A stretch of 14,655 nucleotides of DNA. Source: Methanosarcinaceae archaeon. Lineage in GTDB: Archaea; Halobacteriota; Methanosarcinia; Methanosarcinales; Methanosarcinaceae. Both the position numbers and the translations under genes were made by a program. Of this stretch, positions 6,140 to 12,671 are shown piece after piece; within the stretch, counting starts at the first letter, position 1; each line of letters begins with the position of its first letter. Location of the stretch: NCBI GenBank assembly GCA_030655675.1, contig JAUSPM010000039.1, positions 1 through 14,655 on the forward strand. Reading direction: 5' to 3'. The notes beneath the pieces are model-generated. The model did not search any database and was not told the DNA's origin. It saw only the letters and a program-made list of their open reading frames with translations.

Positions 6140-7636
6140 TCAGATGGCTTCTGCCCACTGGCAATATTGGTGCCTGACATTGATGGAGGTTGTAGCACAG
6201 CGCTTGCATACCCTTGCAGGTGCTCCCGGATTATCCTTATTCAACGCAATGATGTTTGTCATCATGGTTGCTGTTACGGGTTCGCTTGTGAGCAGGCACG
6301 GATAATCAGCCAGCCTCATCATTGATGAGAAGCGGACTGTGATTGCACAACCCGGATATGCGTATCTTTGTGGATTCATTATGACTTCATTTTTATCTAT
6401 CGGGGAGAGGTCTATTGCATATCCGCCGGATTTCAGATTTAATGAAGACTTACTGCCGTTTCGAATTCTTTGTGCCTTCTCCAGCATGGTCCAACCGCGC
6501 CAGATCATATCCATAAAGTCATGGTTATGAAGTTCTGCTGCCGCGCCTCTTGTAGGATACAATTGGACGTAGTTGTGGAACCTCTTGTTGAGCAGGTCAA
6601 CAATCATGGGTGCTGTGAATCCATCTTTCTCTAGGATATATTCTGCACCGGCTGCCGTAGAAGCGGTCGCAAGGCTTAGAACCTTATTTTCGTCATCGAT
6701 ACCCTGTTTCAGTGCATTGTTAAGTGTACTTTCCAAAACTGCAGTCTCGGCTTCAATGATTGCCATTATCACGTCGTCTTTGCACATATTAAACGTGGAC
6801 TGAGAGATGTGATGTGCTATGTCACCTACACAGTATGCAGGGACGGTTACAATATTTGCATCGATCACTCCATCATCGATGGCTGCTGTTACGGTGGATT
6901 TCATACGGGCCTTATACAGGTCCTGATATTTTCTCACATCAAAAGAAGTATGTCCGGCATCTGCCATGAGTTTTGTTTGCGCCTCAATTGGCTGGTCGTA
7001 GATGAATTTCAACATCTCTATCTCATCGGCCACTGCTTCCCCTGCAGTTTTCCCATCTTCGATTGCATGGGCAAACACGTCTCCTATGCCATATGATGTA
7101 TTCATTCCCCATGATTTTGATGCAAGGATGGTGCGTTTATAGTCATCATCTATGTCTACATTCTTAAGGATCCTGTTCACCAGATTGGTGGTGCTGCCGG
7201 GAACGAGGGCGAAATCCACGACACATGTAGGTCCATAGAATCCGCCATATCTTCGTATGACTTCCCGTGAAATAATTGGTTCTGCTTTTTCAATTCCTTC
7301 TATGAATTTTTCCATTGCCGCACGAAACTCCGGTTTTTCCTCATACAGTATTTCAAGGATCGGTCCGGTCTGGTAATGCTCAACAAAAGGGTCGTCTTCC
7401 GGTCTGACTGTATCTGTAAGGCTACTCAGTATCTCATAATGTGCATTGATCGAATCCTTGTGCAAGTCGAACACGGCTTTGCTCTGTTCCCCTTCCGGTT
7501 GCATTTTGTTTGCAACATCTACATAGGGTTTCACGTCTTTCAATTTGAAATTGGTGCCTCTCTTTGCTTTTATCACTCCCACATCAGCTTTTTGGGCTGC
7601 TATAGCTTCTCGTATCATCTTTTCACATACACTCAT
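6140..7636 (-). CDS. DUF2193 family protein
   Basis: Protein of 498 aa that I recognise as DUF2193, a family of unknown function from methanogens and relatives. I chose ATG 7636 because AGGAGGA lies 7 nt upstream; the frame continues to 7702 without a comparable site. It is soluble and largely helical, with no signal peptide. It is rich in candidate metal ligands: Cys4, Cys138 (GGFYGPTCVVDFALVPGS), Cys269 (VPAYCVGDIAHH), Cys285, Cys430, Cys447, a His pair at 275-276, HNH at 370-372, and a C-terminal CKRC (477/480) with His489 and Cys492 that looks like a zinc knuckle. It is the first gene of the unit with DUF2180 and aqpM; GGAGG for DUF2180 abuts its stop. A redox or metal-dependent enzyme is plausible, but no catalytic family can be named. 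Confidence 0.85.
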   Translation of the reverse strand: MSVCEKMIREAIAAQKADVGVIKAKRGTNFKLKDVKPYVDVANKMQPEGEQSKAVFDLHKDSINAHYEILSSLTDTVRPEDDPFVEHYQTGPILEILYEEKPEFRAAMEKFIEGIEKAEPIISREVIRRYGGFYGPTCVVDFALVPGSTTNLVNRILKNVDIDDDYKRTILASKSWGMNTSYGIGDVFAHAIEDGKTAGEAVADEIEMLKFIYDQPIEAQTKLMADAGHTSFDVRKYQDLYKARMKSTVTAAIDDGVIDANIVTVPAYCVGDIAHHISQSTFNMCKDDVIMAIIEAETAVLESTLNNALKQGIDDENKVLSLATASTAAGAEYILEKDGFTAPMIVDLLNKRFHNYVQLYPTRGAAAELHNHDFMDMIWRGWTMLEKAQRIRNGSKSSLNLKSGGYAIDLSPIDKNEVIMNPQRYAYPGCAITVRFSSMMRLADYPCLLTSEPVTATMMTNIIALNKDNPGAPARVCKRCATTSINVRHQYCQWAEAI

Positions 7637-7853
7637 TTGAGTTTCCTCCTTGGAGCATTTAGATCTACGCAGCGTGACAGTATTTGCTGTTTTCACCAAC
7701 ACTCCCTAACTATATGGTTTGTGTTAGTTCTTTAAATGGTTGACGCATGGATAAAATAATATTAATAGTGTAGGTGCAGGGTTGTAATTTTCCACATCAT
7801 GCAAAACATTCCATACAAATATAATTATAAGCATAAACCTCCAATACATAACC
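7637..7853. promoter_or_regulatory. Divergent promoter region for DUF2193 unit and pyrC
   Basis: On the plus strand, AAATATAATTATAA at 7817-7830 is a clear TATA-box candidate. Its centre is about 31 nt before the pyrC ATG (7854), and there is no Shine-Dalgarno in between, so pyrC is probably translated from a leaderless or nearly leaderless mRNA. On the minus strand CTTTAAA (7730-7736) could serve the DUF2193 unit, giving a leader of some 70 nt that includes its strong AGGAGGA. The middle of the region (about 7745-7800) shows nothing recognisable. Confidence 0.5.
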
Positions 7854-9221
7854 ATGCCAGACATCCTGATAAAAAATACAAAAGTATTTTTCAATAATTA
7901 TCTCCAGCCCGCCGAGGTCACGATCGAGGATGGGAAGATCACAAGGATCGCAAAAGACATCCAGGTATCATCCGTTGACCGCGTAATCGATGCAGGCGGT
8001 GCACTCACCCTTCCGGCAGGTATTGATGTGCATGTGCATTTCAGGGACCCCGGGCTTACGCACAAAGAAAACTGGTACTCGGGCTCATGCTCTGCGGCTG
8101 CGGGTGGGATTACCACTGTCATAGACCATCCCAACACAATACCTCCAACGATCGACAAGAGATCGTTCAAGGAAAAACATAAGGCTGCCAGGCGAAAATC
8201 TATTATAGATTTTGGTATCAATGGTGGGGTTACGGAAAATCTCACAAAACTGCCGGAGTTGTGGGAACTTGGGGTCACTGCCTTTGGTGAGATATTCATG
8301 GCAGAATCTACAGGCGAATTGAACATCGATGACGAAACATTTGACAAAGCGCTCGGCATTATCAAAGAACTCGATGCGCTTGCCTGCATACATGCCGAGG
8401 ATGAATCTATCCGGCTTGAAAGAGAAGTGTTACTAAAAAACGATATGTCACCGGAATCTCATTCTAAAGAACGCCCCAACATCTGCGAGGCATTTGCAGT
8501 ACAGAAGGCGGTAAAACTCATCAACACGCACAATACACGCGCCCATTTTTGCCATATCAGTACGCGCGAATCGCTGGGTATTCTCAGGCAGGAAAAATAC
8601 ATTGCGCGCATGGAGGGGCGGCAATCCAATATCACATGTGAAGTTGCACCGCATCACCTTTTCCTAACAAAAAAGGATTGGGGGCGATTGGGTTCGTATG
8701 GAAAGATGAATCCTCCTCTGAGGAATCTCATGAGTGTCAAGGCGCTTGTGAACTCGGTCAATGACGGTCTGATCGATGCGGTGGCATCTGACCATGCACC
8801 CCATCTTGAATCTGAAAAAGATGTGGATATCAAGACTGCGCCATCCGGTGTGCCTGGGGTGGAAACCCTAATGCCACTCATGCTTGCAGCTGTGAAAAAG
8901 AACCTGCTTCCGCTTGGGCGCATGATCGATGTGACGAGCAAGAATCCGGCACGGATATTTGGATTAAACAGGTTGTCAAAAGGCACTTTTGAAGAAGGGT
9001 TTGATGCCGACCTTATAATAGTGGATCCGCGCGATATGCGCCCGATCAAAGGTGATCTGCTGCACAGCAAGGCAGGCTGGACTCCCTACGAAGGTATTGA
9101 TGGCATATTTCCACAAATTACGATCTCTCGCGGCGAGGTTGTATGGGATGGGGAAGTTGTGGGACAAAAAGGGCGCGGCAAGTTTTTGGAAGGGTGTGGG
9201 AAACCTGTGGACATGGAATGA
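7854..9221 (+). CDS. pyrC: Dihydroorotase
   Basis: Third enzyme of de novo pyrimidine synthesis: a cytoplasmic zinc amidohydrolase interconverting carbamoyl-aspartate and dihydroorotate. The 455-aa length and motifs fit class I. Seen: metal ligands His60 and His62 in DVHVHFRDPGLTHKENW, His180 in CIHAEDE, His234 in HFCHIST, the loop EVAPHHLFLT, and catalytic Asp313 in VASDHAPH. The segment where some amidohydrolases carry a carboxylated Lys reads VTAFGEIFMAES, with Glu146 as the charged residue. I see no obvious Lys there, so metal bridging may differ. An allantoinase is the main alternative within the superfamily, but the context-free motifs and genome type favour dihydroorotase. No other pyr gene is in the window. 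The gene is likely leaderless. Its stop lies inside an inverted repeat. Confidence 0.92.
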   Translation: MPDILIKNTKVFFNNYLQPAEVTIEDGKITRIAKDIQVSSVDRVIDAGGALTLPAGIDVHVHFRDPGLTHKENWYSGSCSAAAGGITTVIDHPNTIPPTIDKRSFKEKHKAARRKSIIDFGINGGVTENLTKLPELWELGVTAFGEIFMAESTGELNIDDETFDKALGIIKELDALACIHAEDESIRLEREVLLKNDMSPESHSKERPNICEAFAVQKAVKLINTHNTRAHFCHISTRESLGILRQEKYIARMEGRQSNITCEVAPHHLFLTKKDWGRLGSYGKMNPPLRNLMSVKALVNSVNDGLIDAVASDHAPHLESEKDVDIKTAPSGVPGVETLMPLMLAAVKKNLLPLGRMIDVTSKNPARIFGLNRLSKGTFEEGFDADLIIVDPRDMRPIKGDLLHSKAGWTPYEGIDGIFPQITISRGEVVWDGEVVGQKGRGKFLEGCGKPVDME

Positions 9222-9248
9222 ACATATTTTGTATATTGTGTATGTTCA
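9219..9248. repeat. 8-bp inverted repeat at the pyrC stop, upstream of the ATPase gene
   Basis: TGAACATA (9219-9226, containing the pyrC stop) is inverted perfectly as TATGTTCA (9241-9248) around 14 AT-rich bases. It ends 10 nt before a TATA-like CTTTTATAC (9258-9266) that probably drives the downstream gene. It could be an operator for that gene or a weak pyrC 3' hairpin. The low GC and long loop argue against a strong terminator. Confidence 0.35.
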
Positions 9249-9298
9249 AACCACAAACTTTTATACCCATTATGTGAAACTATGTGCATGGTGAATAC

Positions 9299-10186
9299 AT
9301 GAGATCCAAATTTCCAATACACACCACTTTGAGTGCAGATGCGATCAAGATTCTTGAGAGGTATGAAAAAGAACTTGGTGCAAAGAACATTGTTCTTGAA
9401 AAAGCGCTTCTTGCCATGGATGGTATGCGGTATAAGGCAAAGCTCGATACCGGAGGAATGCGTTCTCCTATCAAGCGTATAAGCACTGGTGTTCCGGGGC
9501 TTGATGAATCTATTGAAGGTGGTATCCCTAAAGGTTTTTCTGTTGTTGTAACAGGACCTCCCGGTACGGGCAAAACCACGTTTTGTATGCAGTTTTTGAT
9601 CGAAGGTGTTAAAAACGACGAAAAATGCATCTTCTTTTCCTTTGAAGAGCGAGTGGAACAATTGGTGCAGCATTTTATGCGTTTTGGATGGGATATAGGG
9701 AAGTATATTGATGACGGTTATCTTGAGATATTTGGCATGTCTATGCTGACATCAGAAGAAATGATAGAGATCATAGAATCCTATCGGCCGGAGCGTGTTG
9801 TGTTTGATTCTATCAATGTTTTTGCTGAACCTTCCGATTTTCGTAAATCCGGCGCATGGCGCAGTTTGCTAAGGATGCTAAAGGTGAAAAAGATCTCATC
9901 CCTTTTCATCACTGAAAAGCATCATGGCATTGAAGTGAAGCAGTTTGATGACTATGATTTCCTTGGTGATGGGATCATATTTTTAGATTCGGTCCGGACA
10001 AATGAGATTGACACCACACCAACTCCTGTGATGGCAGTCCAGAAAATGCGGGCAACCCGTATAGATCGTTCTCCCCAGCCGTTCAGGTTCACTGATGATG
10101 GTATTTCAAGATACAGGGCAATGAGTATGCCAAGTAGTGCGTTGCAGGATAGACTCGCATCAAAAAAAAAGAAATTCGATCTTTAG
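9299..10186 (+). CDS. KaiC/RAD55-like RecA-superfamily ATPase with RHH-like N-terminus
   Basis: Single-domain KaiC-type ATPase of unknown target. I choose ATG 9299 (295 aa) because GGTGA lies 5 nt upstream; a GTG at 9284 is in frame and would add five residues. Residues 1-45 (KFPIHTTLSADAIKILERY, then GAKNIVLEKALLAMD) resemble a ribbon-helix-helix DNA-binding unit: a short beta strand, then two helices. After a linker comes ISTGVPGLDESIEGGIPKG, typical of KaiC family starts, then Walker A GPPGTGKTT (86-94), the acidic pair in FSFEER (Glu116-Glu117) and Walker B VVFDS (167-171). The end is a basic tail, KKKKF. Only one ATPase domain is present, unlike cyanobacterial KaiC with two. Related archaeal proteins are linked to signalling or motility control, but none of those genes is nearby. 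The stop overlaps the convergent DUF1614 stop. Confidence 0.85.
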   Translation: MRSKFPIHTTLSADAIKILERYEKELGAKNIVLEKALLAMDGMRYKAKLDTGGMRSPIKRISTGVPGLDESIEGGIPKGFSVVVTGPPGTGKTTFCMQFLIEGVKNDEKCIFFSFEERVEQLVQHFMRFGWDIGKYIDDGYLEIFGMSMLTSEEMIEIIESYRPERVVFDSINVFAEPSDFRKSGAWRSLLRMLKVKKISSLFITEKHHGIEVKQFDDYDFLGDGIIFLDSVRTNEIDTTPTPVMAVQKMRATRIDRSPQPFRFTDDGISRYRAMSMPSSALQDRLASKKKKFDL

Positions 10187-10875
10187 ATAAAATATGATAT
10201 TAGGCTTGCAACAATTGTGGAAACATAGATCGCTTTAAATCCACCTATGCCACCAAGATTGATGTAAGCACTTCCCTTTTTTTCTCTGTCGAATGTTATA
10301 AGTGTAGTGCAACTGCCTATCAGTATTCCTCCTACACTTGATACAAAAATAACAACTGCTGCATTATGTGGTGAAAGTATCAATGCAAATGGGATCGAGA
10401 TGAGTCCGATGTAGTCGGGAACAACAATGCCGATTCCGCTAACCATTTCTGCCAACAGGCTCACTGCGACGATTATGATGAGCATAACTTGAAGTGCAGT
10501 CGTGTCAGGCTGGGTTATTAACAGGTATAATAGTGCAATTGCGGGGATTATGAACCCGCCAAGGTTTAATGTTACTGTAGTGTCAAATGCCTGTCTTTTT
10601 TCCACAACAAGTTCGCTTAAAACAGGAACTCCGTACATGTCTTCAAGAGCGAGTGCATCACGCGATAGATGTTCTGGTTTCTTTGTACGTATTTGTGTAA
10701 TTGGAATCTCTATTCGGCTTGCAGTAAGCATGATCAAAAGTAATAAAAATAGAGGTAGGGATGATATTGTACCAATAGAAAGTTTCATGTGGTAACACAA
10801 ATTTGCAATTGGTAAAAGTAAAAGTCCGAATATTACATATATTCGTATGTCTGATTTATTCAGATATCCTCTCAT
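10183..10875 (-). CDS. DUF1614 family integral membrane protein
   Basis: Membrane protein of 230 aa matching DUF1614, a family of unknown function. Hydrophobic segments lie at about 12-29, 33-51, 103-121, 127-149, 152-168, 171-190 and 209-229, with a soluble loop at about 52-100. Conserved glycine-rich motifs include LNLGGFIIPA (104-111 region), SGIGIVVPDYIG (146-157) and INLGGIGGFKAIY (205-217). The start ATG 10875 has GGTGA 4 nt upstream, and AAATATATTC further up is a possible TATA box. It converges on the KaiC-like gene and the two stop codons overlap by 4 nt (10183-10186), with no terminator hairpin between them. No partner gene suggests a substrate. Confidence 0.85.
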   Translation of the reverse strand: MRGYLNKSDIRIYVIFGLLLLPIANLCYHMKLSIGTISSLPLFLLLLIMLTASRIEIPITQIRTKKPEHLSRDALALEDMYGVPVLSELVVEKRQAFDTTVTLNLGGFIIPAIALLYLLITQPDTTALQVMLIIIVAVSLLAEMVSGIGIVVPDYIGLISIPFALILSPHNAAVVIFVSSVGGILIGSCTTLITFDREKKGSAYINLGGIGGFKAIYVSTIVASLISYFI

Positions 10876-10920
10876 TCAATCACCATGAATATATTTAGGT
10901 AGATGGTTATTAAATGTTTC

Positions 10921-11220
10921 GTATTTGTTTACCTGATAAAATGTCGGTGCACATTTCAAATACCTAAAACCCCATGCATCAACCCGCCGTAGGCGGCATA
11001 TTCCATACCTACCATCCTTTCGCATTCGCAAAATACGCAGTTTCTATGTAGAACAATCCATACAAAAATAAATGTGTTGACAGCGATTGAAACTTCGATG
11101 TGTATTCAGGCCAGTGGTGAAGGACGGTGCCGCGCTACGCGCGTATGGTAGCGTCGTGTTTATTTCCAACTCATTAATCCGCAACGCTACAACACAATTT
11201 CAAATCCGCTAAACAAATAC
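10921..11220. mobile_element. Possible ~300-bp MITE-like element with terminal inverted repeats
   Basis: The ends GTATTTGTTTACCTGAT (10921-10937) and ATCCGCTAAACAAATAC (11204-11220) are inverted copies matching at 15 of 17 bases; the outer 11 are perfect. The interior is non-coding and holds small hairpins: CCGCC-GTA-GGCGG at 10984-10996, CGCTAC/GTAGCG at 11133-11153, and a longer-range GTAGCGT/ACGCTAC (11148-11154 with 11184-11190). No flush target-site duplication is visible, although ATTAA occurs near both ends (10909-10913 and 11221-11225). No transposase gene is in the window. Its right end meets the Bro-N pseudogene, so insertion or decay there may have removed that gene's start. Chance pairing in AT-rich DNA is possible; copies elsewhere in the genome would decide. 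Confidence 0.35.
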
Positions 11221-11587
11221 ATTAATTTTATTTCAGGATAAAAAAGTCCGTAGGGCATGAGACGAAAACAACCAGAAATGGTATTTTTCTATTGTGGATG
11301 TAATCGAGATTTTGTCGGATAGTCCAAACCCGAGAAAATATTGAAGTGTACTTAAAACCAGACTCAAAAAGAATGACAGCGAGTTGACTACAATTTGTAG
11401 TCAACTGAAAATGCAGTCGGATGATGACAAATTTTATAATACTGATGTTGCCAATACCGAAGGTCTTTTGCGAATAATTCAATCGGTCCCATCTCCCAAA
11501 GCGGAACCATTCAAACGCTGGCTGGCAAAAGGTGGCTATGAGCGGCTTGAAGAGATCGAAAATCTCACTCCCCTTCCACAACCTTGA
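11219..11587 (+). pseudogene. Decayed Bro-N / DinD-like gene remnant
   Basis: Read in one frame from 11219 the sequence translates to LILFQDKKVRRA, stop, DENNQKWYFSIVDVIEILSD, SPNPRKY, stop, SVLKTRLKK, SELTTICSQLK, DVANTEGLLRIIQ, SVPSPKAEPFKRWLAKGGYE, RLEEIEN. This is the Bro-N domain of phage-antirepressor or DNA-damage-inducible (DinD-like) proteins. The two stops (TGA at 11258 and 11342) both stand where Trp is expected. No start codon is visible: a TAA lies at 11210, inside the MITE-like end. Similarity stops at the EIEN codons (about 11563); the frame then runs on unrelated to a TGA at 11585-11587, crossing the last codons of the convergent permease. The C-terminal domain is lost. Intact relatives occur in prophages and mobile islands, so this is likely a relic of a transferred element. 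Confidence 0.8.
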
Positions 11588-12671
11588 GCAACCCCCCATA
11601 CAAAACCACAGCCAAAAGCGAGTACCCTCCAAGCCATATCACAGTTTCCAGACCCCCAATGCTTTGAATAGAGAGGCGGGTAACAAGGTTCATCGGGGAA
11701 TTTGTGAAAAGATATGATATCATGAACAGGAAAATAAGTATCAGTGAATAGAATAACTGTGCCATTCCGCGCTCTTTGAACATGACCGAAATAATGCCGC
11801 TGACAAGGACAAGTATCATTGCAGTGACGAGGACAAGCAACAATATAGTAACAACATTGTGGATAACAATCCCGTTCATCATCAATAGCAGCACCCATGC
11901 GAGCGCCTGAACAGGTGCGATAATTGTGGCAAGCAGCACTTTTCCGCTGATCACATCAAGCAACGATATAGGTGAGACCAGCAAAAGGTCAATCGTTTTA
12001 CGTTCGAATTCCTCTGTAATAAAATCAACCACAAGACCGCCTGATATGAAAGCAGGTGTGAATACCAGCAGTGGAAGTAATGCGACATAAAGGAACTCAA
12101 AATAAGTTGACGAGGTTTTTGTCTTTCGCTCAACAATATTAAGATCAAGGGGTGTATATCCCGAAATCCGTTTTGTCCTGATATCACGCACGCTCTGCTC
12201 AAACTTCTCAAGTGGTTCTTTTAATTGTAAGGAAACAAGGGTTGCCTTCAGGTCTGATCTGGGCAGATAGATGTCGATATCCAAAATCTCGTATCCGCCG
12301 GGCGGTTCGTCAGGGATTATCAGGATAGCATCAACCCTGCGGTCATAGAATGCAGTATATGCATCAGAGAATTCGCCATATAAGATCGGGGCAAGGTCAC
12401 TATTTTGCAGTAACAGGTACAATTCACTATCGTTATCAACGTTTCCCACAACTGCGATCTTCGTACTTCCCATATCAAGTTCACCAAGGGCTGTCGGGTC
12501 GTAAAATGATGTCAATCCTATTACAAGGAATGTTGAGAATGATGCAATGAACAACTGGATCAATACCGAAAGAATGAATGTTCTCTCATGCATGACCACA
12601 CGGTATTCTTTTTTTGCAATAAGCATCACAATTCGTGGTGACAGCGTCATATTGGATTTTTGTTTAGCCAA
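11565..12671 (-). CDS. ABC-2 type transporter permease, NatB-like
   Basis: Integral membrane subunit of an ABC exporter, 368 aa. The TTG start at 12671 overlaps the upstream permease by 8 nt and has GAGGGGG 7 nt before it. It preserves the basic amphipathic start before the family motif IAKKEYRVVMHERTF (18-32). One membrane helix (about 33-55) is followed by an extracytoplasmic domain of about 130 residues, then the ABC-2 core with EEFERKTIDLLLVSPIS (220-236), the coupling-region signature, and helices at about 193-215, 244-270, 272-297, 303-322 and 343-362. It resembles NatB and other two-permease archaeal systems. It probably forms a heterodimer with the upstream product. The substrate is unknown and no ATPase gene is adjacent. 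Its last codons overlap the tail of the convergent pseudogene. Confidence 0.85.
   Translation of the reverse strand: MAKQKSNMTLSPRIVMLIAKKEYRVVMHERTFILSVLIQLFIASFSTFLVIGLTSFYDPTALGELDMGSTKIAVVGNVDNDSELYLLLQNSDLAPILYGEFSDAYTAFYDRRVDAILIIPDEPPGGYEILDIDIYLPRSDLKATLVSLQLKEPLEKFEQSVRDIRTKRISGYTPLDLNIVERKTKTSSTYFEFLYVALLPLLVFTPAFISGGLVVDFITEEFERKTIDLLLVSPISLLDVISGKVLLATIIAPVQALAWVLLLMMNGIVIHNVVTILLLVLVTAMILVLVSGIISVMFKERGMAQLFYSLILIFLFMISYLFTNSPMNLVTRLSIQSIGGLETVIWLGGYSLLAVVLYGGLLKVVEGE

Noticed and set aside
5932..6325. Plus-strand open frames opposite DUF2180 and the end of DUF2193.
   Set aside because: The minus-strand genes have Shine-Dalgarno sites and recognisable families; these plus-strand frames have neither.
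7637..7702. Upstream in-frame extension of DUF2193 to 7702.
   Set aside because: AGGAGGA fixes the start at 7636, and the added 22 residues look random.
11085..11096. GCGATTGAAACT resembles the 3' end of many CRISPR repeats (ATTGAAAC).
   Set aside because: It occurs once, with no second copy at spacer distance, so it is not an array.
11536..11898. Minus-strand frame overlapping the 3' end of the second permease.
   Set aside because: It is out of frame with the clear ABC-2 permease and is Cys-rich nonsense in composition.
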